A stretch of 25,922 nucleotides of DNA, taken from a virus. Below, one piece after another: positions 4,830 to 9,918 of the stretch. Location: positions 1 to 25,922 of the IMG/VR virus record IMGVR_UViG_3300036985_003230; one strand, written 5' to 3'. The position numbers and the translations under genes are program-made. Within the stretch, counting starts at the first letter, position 1. Each line of letters starts with the position of its first letter. The notes beneath the pieces are model-generated. The model made no database searches. It had not been told where the DNA came from and worked only from the letters and a program-made list of their open reading frames with translations.

Positions 4830-4964
4830 ATGAGTGATAACAGAGTACATTCCGCTGGTAAAGGTGATAAGGCAAGACCAGTTGACTATAAAAAATGGTC
4901 AGAAAACTGGGACCGTATTTTTGGTAAAAAGAAAAAGAAAAAGGGTAAAAAGAATGCCAATTGA
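4830..4964 (+). CDS. Small conserved GKGDKARPV-type phage protein
   Basis: A 44-residue protein beginning MSDNRVHSAGKGDKARPVDY, then KKWSENWDRIFG and a poly-lysine tail. I recognise the pattern (GKGD-x-x-RPV followed by a K-x-W/Y-x-x-N-W/Y-x-x-IFG helix) as a short protein common in T4-like and other phages; its function is unknown. The basic tail suggests nucleic-acid contact. It starts 13 bases after tRNA-Gly with no clear ribosome site and overlaps the next gene by 11 bases. A long ORF in another frame (ATG 4834) covers it, but that one is better started at 4954. Confidence 0.75.
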   Translation: MSDNRVHSAGKGDKARPVDYKKWSENWDRIFGKKKKKKGKKNAN

Positions 4965-5268
4965 ATATGAAATGCAATATTTGTATAATATTACATTAAA
5001 TGCACTTGTAAGATATTCAACAGATTATTATTATTCTTCTTGGCATTTTGGTATTGAAAATATTGTACTAGATCACCTCCAAAAAGGTGATCGTTCTGCT
5101 TTAGATTATTTTAATAATTTTGAAAGAGCTTGTATGAATGATCTACTTAAGCGTGGTTATTGGGTAAAGTGGACTAACAATGGTGTTGTTCTAGTTAACA
5201 TAAATAAAGATGTATCAAGAGAGTTGGTATGGGACGATAACAAACCAGTCCCAAATGGGGCAGATTAA
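4954..5268 (+). CDS. Hypothetical protein, Tyr-rich
   Basis: A 104-residue product. ATG 4954 is chosen over the in-frame 4834 because the longer version would run over the recognisable 44-residue gene, and because AAAGGG lies just upstream. The sequence starts MPIEYEMQYLYNITLNALVR and has an acidic helical middle (HLQKGDRSALDYFNNFERACMN in outline) and a beta-like end (WVKWTNNGVVLVNI). No domain is recognised. Probably translationally coupled to the upstream gene; the next gene follows after 21 bases. Confidence 0.7.
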   Translation: MPIEYEMQYLYNITLNALVRYSTDYYYSSWHFGIENIVLDHLQKGDRSALDYFNNFERACMNDLLKRGYWVKWTNNGVVLVNINKDVSRELVWDDNKPVPNGAD

Positions 5269-5289
5269 ATATTGTAATGGAGACTTCAA

Positions 5290-5595
5290 ATGATTCCAGA
5301 GGAAGAAATTACAATCAAGATCAACAAAAAAAGTTGGAAGATTAAGATAGTAAAATCTACAGAACTTTCTCCAACTACTTGTGGAGAATGTGACGATCCA
5401 TCTAAAGCAAAACCAGAAATCTGGGTAAAGCGAAGTCTCAAACCAAAAGATTTAATGGATACTGTAATTCATGAAGTAATTCATGCGATTCGACCAGAAC
5501 TTTCAGAAGATGCAGTTCTTGAAACTGCAAGTACGATCACGGATGCTCTTTGGAAGTTAAAGTATAGAAAACAAAAACCACAAGAAGAAATTTAA
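5290..5595 (+). CDS. HExxH metallopeptidase-like protein
   Basis: A 101-residue protein with the zinc-protease motif H61-E-V-I-H65 and a following acidic segment (PELSEDAVLETAS) that can supply the third ligand. The pattern of HExxH, then xLSEDAV and a C-terminal LWKLKY, is one I know from small phage proteins of SprT/ImmA-like minimal metallopeptidase type. Upstream residues 31-34 contain CGEC. Targets are unknown; a role in clearing a host protein is possible. GGAG (5279-5282) precedes the ATG with good spacing. A weak AAAACT/AGTTTT hairpin follows the stop before the next promoter. Confidence 0.75.
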   Translation: MIPEEEITIKINKKSWKIKIVKSTELSPTTCGECDDPSKAKPEIWVKRSLKPKDLMDTVIHEVIHAIRPELSEDAVLETASTITDALWKLKYRKQKPQEEI

Positions 5596-5622
5596 AAACT
5601 TTTAGTTTTCTTCTCAAAGACA

Positions 5623-5650
5623 TTGACAAAAACACAGCATCTGTTATAAT
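5623..5650 (+). promoter_or_regulatory. Sigma70-type promoter for the wHTH gene
   Basis: TTGACA (5623-5628), 16-base spacer, TATAAT (5645-5650), both perfect. The predicted start is near 5657, so the transcript has an 87-base structured leader before the ATG at 5744. Confidence 0.85.
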
Positions 5651-5660
5651 AGTTATGTAA

Positions 5661-5733
5661 GGCAACGAGTGTTGCTAAGTGAATGGCGAATGACCGACAA
5701 AGTTCACTATTTTTGAAAGGTCAACCTCAGAGG
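5661..5733 (+). promoter_or_regulatory. Structured 5' leader with a possible H-type pseudoknot
   Basis: A short hairpin GCAAC/GTTGC (5662-5675) is followed by interleaved helices: AGTGAA (5678-5683) with TTCACT (5703-5708), and TGACC (5691-5695), inside the first loop, with GGTCA (5719-5723). This is H-type pseudoknot topology. CCTC-AGAGG then overlaps the ribosome site AGAGGA near 5728-5733. It may regulate translation of the downstream gene; no known riboswitch class is recognised. Confidence 0.5.
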
Positions 5734-5743
5734 ATATTTTAGT

Positions 5744-6010
5744 ATGAAGACAAAGCGAATTTCTAAGAAGCGTCAGGTTATGAATCATCTTGCACGTGGT
5801 TGGGGTATCGATGCTGAAACCGCTCGTAAGCGTTACGGAGTACGTAATCTCCGTGCAACCATCAGTGATGTACGTGAAATGGTTGAAGAGTATGGTAATT
5901 GGGAAATCACAAGCGATCAAAATGGTCGTTATGTAATGCGCGATACTCATCCAGGAAAGCGTACCTATGCTTTCCGTAAGGATGGCACTCGTTATCGTGT
6001 TGCTAACTAA
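5744..6010 (+). CDS. Winged-helix/HTH DNA-binding protein
   Basis: An 88-residue basic protein. Residues 10-55 read as a helix-turn-helix: RQVMNHLARGWGIDAETARK, then RYGVRNLRATISDVREMVEE, with the GID turn and the YGV-x-x-LRATISDVR recognition-helix pattern known from phage wHTH proteins. A beta wing (WEITSDQNGRYVM) follows, and then a basic tail. It probably acts as a transcription regulator or accessory DNA-binding protein. The ribosome site AGAGGA lies about 10 bases upstream. The codons (many CGT and CGC) are less AT-biased than in neighbouring genes, which suggests high expression or different ancestry. The gene is a single unit with its own perfect sigma70-type promoter, a structured leader and a strong terminator, so self-regulation is plausible. 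Confidence 0.8.
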   Translation: MKTKRISKKRQVMNHLARGWGIDAETARKRYGVRNLRATISDVREMVEEYGNWEITSDQNGRYVMRDTHPGKRTYAFRKDGTRYRVAN

Positions 6011-6030
6011 TTTAACCTACTAATTGAAGG

Positions 6031-6060
6031 AGGAGGCGATTAATTTCGCCTCTTTCTTTT
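6031..6060 (+). terminator. Rho-independent terminator after the wHTH gene
   Basis: GAGGCGA (6033-6039) pairs with TCGCCTC (6046-6052), extendable by two pairs outward, with a 6-base loop and then TTTCTTTTT. It ends 2 bases before the next ATG. Confidence 0.85.
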
Positions 6061-6061
6061 T

Positions 6062-6427
6062 ATGAATATTGAAAATATTTTGAATTTTGCTTATCCTCTT
6101 TGTCTTGAAATTCCTAGACAGAAGAAGCATCTTTCTCTTATCTTTCATAAGAAACGATTGATTTCAATTGGTCGTAATTGTTTCAAAACACATCCAAAGG
6201 CAAAAGAAATTGGATATGCATACGAAGAGATGCATTCTGAACTTGATGCCTATCGCAAAATTCCACACAATTATCGTGGATTAAAATTGACTCTAGTGAA
6301 TGTTCGCTATAATAGATTTAGACAACTTCGCATGTCTAAACCTTGCGACTTATGTACACCTTGGTGTCGTGAAGTTTTTAGTGATATATACTATACCGAT
6401 GACGAAGGTATAAAGAAAATGGAGTAA
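6062..6427 (+). CDS. Cytidine-deaminase-fold protein
   Basis: A 121-residue protein with the zinc-deaminase signature split in the normal way: H58-S-E60 (HSELDAYRK) and P94-C95-x-x-C98 (KPCDLCTPW), with the strand-turn IYYTDDEG after it. H58, C95 and C98 would hold zinc and E60 would be the proton shuttle, so all catalytic residues are present. Ala of the usual HAE is Ser here. Such proteins deaminate cytosine or related bases in nucleotides or nucleic acid; the substrate cannot be told from sequence. The ATG follows the U-run of a terminator directly and has no Shine-Dalgarno and no clear promoter, so its expression is puzzling. The next gene starts 2 bases after the stop. Confidence 0.75.
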   Translation: MNIENILNFAYPLCLEIPRQKKHLSLIFHKKRLISIGRNCFKTHPKAKEIGYAYEEMHSELDAYRKIPHNYRGLKLTLVNVRYNRFRQLRMSKPCDLCTPWCREVFSDIYYTDDEGIKKME

Positions 6428-6429
6428 TT

Positions 6430-6585
6430 ATGAGTAAATATGTGATTAAAGAAACGAAAGAAACTTGTGTAATTCTTGAAACATTTACTGATTTATTTGG
6501 TAATGAAATGGTCAAGATTAAGACTGATTCTGGTCAAATCACTGAAGTTGCTAAAGAAGATATTGTGAATTTTTTACAGGATTGA
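6430..6585 (+). CDS. Small hypothetical protein (51 residues)
   Basis: ATG 6430 has a good ribosome site, GGAG (6421-6424). The 51-residue acidic product starts MSKYVIKETKETCVILETFT and has a beta-rich pattern (VKIKTDSGQITEVAKEDIVNF) that looks like a tiny SH3/Tudor-like barrel, a guess from strand alternation. No family recognised. Its TGA lies 2 bases before the next ATG, so the three genes 6062-6896 probably form one operon. Confidence 0.65.
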   Translation: MSKYVIKETKETCVILETFTDLFGNEMVKIKTDSGQITEVAKEDIVNFLQD

Positions 6586-6587
6586 TT

Positions 6588-6896
6588 ATGCCATACCGTT
6601 TACACATCGATATTCCACTCAATATGAGTGAAGAAGAAGCACTTATCGCATCTCAACAAATTCTAGGCATTATTGCAAACGTCGATACAGATGCAATCAT
6701 TTTAAATGCTATTGGTGTTGAAGAAATTAATTATCGTCTGGGTCATGATGATGATCGTCAGAAGAGTAATTATTTTCATAAAAATGAAAATGGTCATGTA
6801 AATAACAAGAAGTCAACGATCATTGTTCCTACCGTGAACAAGGAAGATCCATTGGATGCTCTTGCACGGTTGGATCAAGAGATGGGACTTCTTTGA
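6588..6896 (+). CDS. Hypothetical protein
   Basis: A 102-residue protein; ATG 6588 is preferred over a TTG at 6582 because CAGGA lies 6 bases upstream. It begins MPYRLHIDIPLNMSEEEALI, continues with a helix-strand stretch (ASQQILGIIANVDTDAIILN), and ends with an acidic helical segment (DPLDALARLDQEMGLL). No domain recognised. The dyad of an amphipathic helix and beta strand suggests a small alpha/beta fold. It is the last gene before a tRNA promoter; no terminator hairpin is visible after it. Confidence 0.7.
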   Translation: MPYRLHIDIPLNMSEEEALIASQQILGIIANVDTDAIILNAIGVEEINYRLGHDDDRQKSNYFHKNENGHVNNKKSTIIVPTVNKEDPLDALARLDQEMGLL

Positions 6897-6903
6897 AAGA
6901 CAC

Positions 6904-6932
6904 TTGACAAGACACTAAAGACCTGTTATAAT
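6904..6932 (+). promoter_or_regulatory. Sigma70-type promoter for the Ile/Tyr tRNA-like genes
   Basis: TTGACA (6904-6909), 17-base spacer, TATAAT (6927-6932), both perfect. The predicted start near 6939 is 3 bases before the first tRNA-like gene. Confidence 0.85.
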
Positions 6933-6941
6933 TACATCAAC

Positions 6942-7013
6942 GCGCCGTGGGAGGTCAGCATCTCAGGACGACTTATAATCGTCTAAGCGCAGGGGCAGCA
7001 CCTGTACGGCGTA
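6942..7013 (+). tRNA. Divergent tRNA-like gene, anticodon TAT (Ile, AUA)
   Basis: It folds as a class-I cloverleaf: acceptor GCGCCGT (6942-6948) with ACGGCGT (7006-7012, one G-U), D-arm GAGG/TCTC, anticodon arm GACGA/TCGTC with loop CTTATAA, a 5-base variable loop, T-arm GCAGG/CCTGT with a 7-base loop, discriminator A. The anticodon would be TAT, reading AUA, which most bacteria read with a modified CAU anticodon instead. Tertiary bases are abnormal: G instead of U at position 8, D-loop TCAGCA with AG in place of GG, T-loop GGCAGCA in place of the TTCRA pattern, and an extra base between the D and anticodon arms. It may be a functional non-standard tRNA, a decaying tRNA or a tRNA mimic. Confidence 0.55.
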
Positions 7014-7017
7014 CTTT

Positions 7018-7099
7018 GGATCATTACCCAAGCAGCAACGGGGAGTGACTGTAAATCACTTGTTATTTAACTTCGTAGGTGCAAGTCCTTCATGATCCA
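7018..7099 (+). tRNA. tRNA-Tyr (GTA), divergent elbow
   Basis: Class-II cloverleaf: acceptor GGATCAT (7018-7024) with ATGATCC (7092-7098), T8 A9, D-stem CCC/GGG, anticodon arm AGTGA/TCACT with loop CTGTAAA (anticodon GTA), a 14-base variable arm with a short GTT/AAC stem, T-arm GTAGG/CCTTC (one mismatch), discriminator A. The long variable arm and the CTGTAAA loop are typical of bacterial tRNA-Tyr. The D-loop has CAGC where GG is normal, and the T-loop is TGCAAGT, so position 55 is G instead of U. It lies 4 bases after the Ile-like gene and shares its promoter. Confidence 0.75.
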
Positions 7100-7117
7100 C
7101 TTTAAAAAGGAATAAAA

Positions 7118-7504
7118 ATGAATTCTATTGTAATGATCACATCTGTATGTGCTGTTGTTACCTTTGCTCCACCAATTCTTCCATTTACTGAAATTGGTGA
7201 TAAAAAAATTGAAACTTTAGGACTGCATATGGTCAAGGCGGATGAAATCACTACTGAAGATTTCAATGTATTTCTCCAACTAGAACATACACATTGGAAG
7301 TATGAACGTATGCGTGAAGAGTTCTACAACTCTGCAAAGAATGCAGATGGTCAAACCATCATTTATGTGAAGGATCTTGGAAAGATCTTCGACAAGGTGG
7401 ATGCTACTCTAGACGCACAGAAAGAAGCAATTCTTCAGGAAGCAAAGAAGAAGCAAGAGGAAATTGAGAAACAAAAAACCCCTTTAATTAAAACGAGTGT
7501 TTGA
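7118..7504 (+). CDS. Hypothetical protein with a C-terminal coiled coil
   Basis: A 128-residue protein with a good AAAAAGG ribosome site before ATG 7118, 18 bases after tRNA-Tyr, so it is likely read from the same promoter. The first 25 residues are hydrophobic (SIVMITSVCAVVTFAPPILP) and could be a membrane anchor, although no Lys or Arg precedes them. Then comes an acidic, aromatic region (FLQLEHTHWKYERMREEFYN) and a long charged helix from about residue 85 (ATLDAQKEAILQEAKKKQEE). No family recognised. Cutting of the tRNAs from this transcript would free the mRNA near 7100. Confidence 0.7.
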   Translation: MNSIVMITSVCAVVTFAPPILPFTEIGDKKIETLGLHMVKADEITTEDFNVFLQLEHTHWKYERMREEFYNSAKNADGQTIIYVKDLGKIFDKVDATLDAQKEAILQEAKKKQEEIEKQKTPLIKTSV

Positions 7505-7517
7505 ATTTTATTGACTT

Positions 7518-8006
7518 ATGAAATCAAATCTATATATCTCCCAAGAATGGGAACTAACTTTAGTACAAGATATTGTTGATTATGTTCGAAATAATTTTCA
7601 AATTAAATTGAATACATGTATTCTTCAACTTAGTACAGAATATTCTGGAATTTTTGCTCAATTACTTTCTCATCGTCTTTCTGTCGATAATAGACCAATT
7701 GATATTGAACCAGTTAGTATTCCATACGCTGATGAATTTAAAGTAAATATTCATCCAGATCAACTAGATCCATATGATAATTTTATTGTAGTGGATAGCG
7801 GTTGCATGTCTGGTAATAATTTTAAAACAGTAAAAAACATTTTACTGAATTATGGCATTTCAGATTCTAATATTTTTGTTACTTCAATTTGTTGCGATTC
7901 TAGATCTATTTTCAAACCAACCTATACTCCATTGATTTATGATGGCATTACTCAAATGCCACATTTTTGGTGGGAATGTAAAACTGATAAATTCAATAGG
8001 AAATAA
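7518..8006 (+). CDS. Phosphoribosyltransferase-like protein
   Basis: A 162-residue soluble protein. Residues 89-104 (NFIVVDSGCMSGNNFKT, in outline) resemble the PRPP-binding loop of type-I phosphoribosyltransferases (four hydrophobics, D-D/S, then G-x-T), followed by an alpha/beta pattern (VKNILLNYGI, then SNIFVTSICCDS) as in that fold. The second Asp of the usual DD is Ser, and GNT replaces GxT, so activity is uncertain. The end, PHFWWECKTDKFNRK, is aromatic and basic. There is no Shine-Dalgarno and no recognisable promoter at 7504-7517. The next gene starts 2 bases after the stop. The fold assignment is tentative; the gene itself is well supported. Confidence 0.6.
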   Translation: MKSNLYISQEWELTLVQDIVDYVRNNFQIKLNTCILQLSTEYSGIFAQLLSHRLSVDNRPIDIEPVSIPYADEFKVNIHPDQLDPYDNFIVVDSGCMSGNNFKTVKNILLNYGISDSNIFVTSICCDSRSIFKPTYTPLIYDGITQMPHFWWECKTDKFNRK

Positions 8007-8008
8007 TT

Positions 8009-8320
8009 ATGACTATTCCAGAGGAAATGTTTAATTCTATTCGTAGTGCTCGTATGTTTATGGTGGCACTTCTTGATCCTGCGTTGACTCCGAAAGTTCC
8101 AAAGGAAATTCGTCAACGTGCAAGTGATCGTCTTAAACATTTTCCTTCTGATTATGAGATCAATAATCTTCAAGAGATGTTTAATAATTCTCACAAGGAT
8201 AAAGGAATTATCATTGGGGAAACTAATAAAGAATTAAATCGTGTTGGAAATGAAATTATGATTGCCCAGAACAGTCTAAAGCAAATGACTGCTGCACTAC
8301 AAGAATTTGTAAATAAATGA
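8009..8320 (+). CDS. Conserved small phage protein (LLDPALTPKVPKEIRxxA type)
   Basis: A 103-residue helical protein with AGGA 8 bases upstream of ATG. Residues 12-50 (SARMFMVALLDPALTPKVPK then EIRQRASDRLKHFPSDYEI) match a pattern I know from small T4-like cyanophage proteins (A-R-x-F-L-x-x-L-L-D-P-x-x-T-P-R-V-P-x-x-I-R, then LxHFPs). Function is unknown. The second half is a long helix (ELNRVGNEIMIAQNSLKQMT). A strong terminator follows 42 bases after the stop, ending the 7518-8320 operon. Confidence 0.75.
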   Translation: MTIPEEMFNSIRSARMFMVALLDPALTPKVPKEIRQRASDRLKHFPSDYEINNLQEMFNNSHKDKGIIIGETNKELNRVGNEIMIAQNSLKQMTAALQEFVNK

Positions 8321-8362
8321 TAAAAATGAGTAATATTAATCATCCCGTGACTGAATTGACCT

Positions 8363-8389
8363 AACCCCCAGTAATGGGGGTTGTTTTTT
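8363..8389 (+). terminator. Strong rho-independent terminator
   Basis: Perfect 8-bp stem AACCCCCA (8363-8370) with TGGGGGTT (8375-8382), GTAA tetraloop, followed by GTTTTTT. Confidence 0.95.
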
Positions 8390-8450
8390 ATATACATACT
8401 ATATGCCTTATATAAGATGTTTTAGTATCACTCATTATAAGGAACTATAA

Positions 8451-8792
8451 ATGCAGGGACAAAGCAATAACACTGATAATTTTACAGGAATTGGTATAGA
8501 TCTTGGTCTTATGTTGGCAGGATTTTTTGGTGCTTTAATTTTAGCATTAACAGCAAAAAATCAAACACCCGGTAGAGCAATAACTTCAATTTTAGCAGGA
8601 GCATTATGTGCAAACTATTTGACTCCAATTGCTCTTCATTTTATGCCAGAATCTATACAACTTAATGGTAAATATGGTGCTGCATTTATAATGGGATTTA
8701 TTGGATTAAAATCATTAGAATTGATTTATGATTTTGTTTCTAAGAAATTAAAAGCAAAAAATGGTAAGATAAATATTGACATCAGTATGTAA
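8451..8792 (+). CDS. Membrane protein, holin-like
   Basis: A 113-residue protein with three hydrophobic segments at about residues 15-35 (GIDLGLMLAGFFGALILALT), 43-62 (AITSILAGALCANYLTPIAL) and 76-93 (AAFIMGFIGLKSLELIYDF), and a basic C-terminus (KKLKAKNGK). Size, three segments and the basic tail fit class-I holins, which form holes in the inner membrane to release endolysin; the PGRAITSILAGALCANYLTP part resembles known phage holins. No endolysin gene is in the window. AAGGA lies 9 bases upstream of ATG. No clear promoter is visible between the terminator at 8363-8389 and this gene. Alternative: another small phage membrane protein. Confidence 0.6.
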   Translation: MQGQSNNTDNFTGIGIDLGLMLAGFFGALILALTAKNQTPGRAITSILAGALCANYLTPIALHFMPESIQLNGKYGAAFIMGFIGLKSLELIYDFVSKKLKAKNGKINIDISM

Positions 8793-8803
8793 ATTGATAT
8801 AAT
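8768..8803 (+). promoter_or_regulatory. Tandem late-like and sigma70-type promoters
   Basis: GATAAATA (8768-8775) is one mismatch from the late box. TTGACA (8776-8781), 16-base spacer and TATAAT (8798-8803) form a perfect sigma70-type promoter with start near 8810. The two systems lie end to end, so the downstream genes may be read at two stages. Confidence 0.65.
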
Positions 8804-8813
8804 GGAGACTAAC

Positions 8814-9041
8814 ATGCCGAAAGAAGTCAACAGAACAGAATTAATTTTTCTACAGTCCTCAAAGGATGGACGTTGTCTTGATATGCTTTTTACTGAAAAA
8901 GAAATAGCAAAGGCACTTGCGAGAGCAGAAGATCCAAAGAATGCAGATTTAATTCCGGATACTTGCTGCACATGTTGGCCTATTGAAAAACCACCAGAAT
9001 GTTCGTTCTGGAATCGTATAATGTTTAATTGTCCAAATTAA
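8814..9041 (+). CDS. Small Cys-rich protein
   Basis: A 75-residue protein; ATG 8814 is chosen over 8802, because 8802 lies within the -10 box of the promoter, while GGAGA (8804-8808) lies 5 bases before 8814. It begins MPKEVNRTELIFLQSSKDGR and ends in a Cys-rich part with five cysteines in the last 25 residues (CCTCWPIEKPPECSFWNRIM then FNC) that could bind zinc. I cannot name a family; the neat arrangement of DGRCLDMLFTEKEIAKALARAE before it suggests a folded small domain. It is followed after 14 bases by the next gene. Confidence 0.7.
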   Translation: MPKEVNRTELIFLQSSKDGRCLDMLFTEKEIAKALARAEDPKNADLIPDTCCTCWPIEKPPECSFWNRIMFNCPN

Positions 9042-9055
9042 AAGGAGTTTTTATT

Positions 9056-9367
9056 ATGAGTGAAGTGAAGATTATTCGTCTTATTAGTGGTGAAGAAATG
9101 CTTTGTACCGTTATTGATAACGGTGAAACAATTACTGTAAAGAATCCAGCAGTCTTGATTCCTTCTCCAGAAGGCAAGTTGCTAATGGCAAAGTGGATGC
9201 CATATGCAAATGATGAAAATGGATTTACACTTGCTAAGAATTTTATTATGTTTATTGTAGATCCACAATCGGATCTTGCAAACCACTACACGACAACTTT
9301 TGTCAATAATCTTTTTATCCCAGGTAAGAAGACACTCGACACAGGTGGTCTGAAACTTACAGTTTAA
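9056..9367 (+). CDS. Conserved small phage protein, LSm/SH3-like barrel (tentative)
   Basis: A 103-residue protein; ATG 9056 is preferred over 9029 because AAAGGAG (9041-9047) lies 8 bases upstream. It begins MSEVKIIRLISGEEMLCTVI, then NPAVLIPSPEGKLLMAKWMP and NFIMFIVDPQSDLANHYTTT. The start, with RL-x-SGEE followed by beta strands, is like an LSm-type barrel and is common in small T4-like phage proteins. If the fold is right it could bind RNA or act as an oligomeric adaptor. Shares a transcript with the gene at 8814. The tRNA-Arg promoter begins 3 bases after the stop. Confidence 0.65.
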   Translation: MSEVKIIRLISGEEMLCTVIDNGETITVKNPAVLIPSPEGKLLMAKWMPYANDENGFTLAKNFIMFIVDPQSDLANHYTTTFVNNLFIPGKKTLDTGGLKLTV

Positions 9368-9369
9368 CC

Positions 9370-9398
9370 TTGACTTGACTTCCCATCTGTAGTATAAT
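9370..9398 (+). promoter_or_regulatory. Sigma70-type promoter for tRNA-Arg
   Basis: TTGACT (9370-9375), 17-base spacer, TATAAT (9393-9398). The predicted start near 9405 is 2 bases before tRNA-Arg. Confidence 0.8.
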
Positions 9399-9406
9399 GG
9401 GAGTAT

Positions 9407-9480
9407 ATTCCCGTAGCTCAGTTGGATAGAGCAACGGTTTTCTAAACCGTTGGTCAGTGGTTCGAGTCCACTCGGGAATG
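9407..9480 (+). tRNA. tRNA-Arg (TCT)
   Basis: Full canonical cloverleaf: acceptor ATTCCCG (9407-9413) with CGGGAAT (9473-9479), D-arm GCTC/GAGC with a normal GG, anticodon arm ACGGT/ACCGT with loop TTTCTAA (anticodon TCT), T-arm AGTGG/CCACT with loop TTCGAGT, discriminator G. CCA is not encoded. It reads AGA, a common Arg codon in this AT-rich genome. Confidence 0.95.
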
Positions 9481-9486
9481 CTTATG

Positions 9487-9494
9487 AATAAATA
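9487..9494 (+). promoter_or_regulatory. Late-promoter-like box after tRNA-Arg
   Basis: AATAAATA, one mismatch from TATAAATA, with predicted start near 9500. It would give the membrane-protein gene at 9592 a leader of about 90 bases. Confidence 0.5.
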
Positions 9495-9543
9495 TAAAAC
9501 TATAAATTTGTATACTTTAAGAAAGTCACTTGGACCAAATTTG

Positions 9544-9564
9544 GCGTGGAAGCGTATTTCACGC
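9544..9564 (+). promoter_or_regulatory. Leader hairpin before the membrane-protein gene
   Basis: GCGTGGAA (9544-9551) pairs with TTTCACGC (9557-9564, one G-U), loop GCGTA, followed by AATTATTTT. It could be a weak terminator for tRNA-Arg or a stem holding the leader in front of the ribosome site at 9578. Confidence 0.5.
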
Positions 9565-9591
9565 AATTATTTTAACAAAGGAGTAAATAAG

Positions 9592-9900
9592 ATGACAAGT
9601 CGTGTATTTTTTGCTGGTGTTGCTGCTCTAGGGCTCTTTGCAAATCTATTTGTTGCATTTGCTGGTAAGAATCTTGAGTCTAGTATGGCGAGTCTGTTCA
9701 CAAATATTGGCAGCGTTGCTATTGCTTCTGCTGTGGTTTACCTCATCCTCGCACAAAAGTGCGAAGCACAGGTTGATTCTGAGCGAGCGGAAGTCTACCG
9801 TGATTTTGATGCTGTGTATCGTTATATTGATGATACTGCACGGGAAATTCGTGATGATGTAAAGGAATGCAATCGAAGTATGTCTTGCTCAAAGAAGTGA
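9592..9900 (+). CDS. Two-segment membrane protein with a cytoplasmic helix
   Basis: ATG 9592 has AAAGGAG 8 bases upstream, whereas in-frame ATGs at 9457 and 9484 lie in or beside tRNA-Arg, so 102 residues is the right length. Residues 5-24 (VFFAGVAALGLFANLFVAFA) and 35-53 (LFTNIGSVAIASAVVYLIL) are membrane segments. The rest is a charged helix (AEVYRDFDAVYRYIDDTARE, then IRDDVKECNRSMSC) with coiled-coil character and three cysteines in total. Two membrane segments with a charged tail fits a class-II holin or a spanin-like or envelope-modifying protein. Function is not recognised. Confidence 0.65.
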   Translation: MTSRVFFAGVAALGLFANLFVAFAGKNLESSMASLFTNIGSVAIASAVVYLILAQKCEAQVDSERAEVYRDFDAVYRYIDDTAREIRDDVKECNRSMSCSKK

Positions 9901-9904
9901 AAAT

Positions 9905-9912
9905 TCTAAATA
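9905..9912 (+). promoter_or_regulatory. Late-promoter-like box before the ORF at 9919
   Basis: TCTAAATA is one mismatch from TATAAATA and identical to the box before the HNH gene. The predicted +1 is 9918, one base before the ATG, and no Shine-Dalgarno is present. Confidence 0.4.
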
Positions 9913-9918
9913 ATCTTA

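Noticed and set aside
4834-4953. 40-residue extension of the gene at 4954
   Set aside because: The other frame encodes the recognisable GKGDKARPV-type small protein, and the extension is low-quality basic sequence.
7500-7517. Promoter for the PRTase-like gene
   Set aside because: TTTTATTGACTT contains a TTGACT box but no -10 follows before the ATG at 7518.
8327-8365. 12-codon ORF before the terminator at 8363
   Set aside because: It is too short to support and lacks a ribosome site.
9457-9591. Longer start of the two-segment membrane protein
   Set aside because: It would begin inside tRNA-Arg; ATG 9592 has a strong AAAGGAG.
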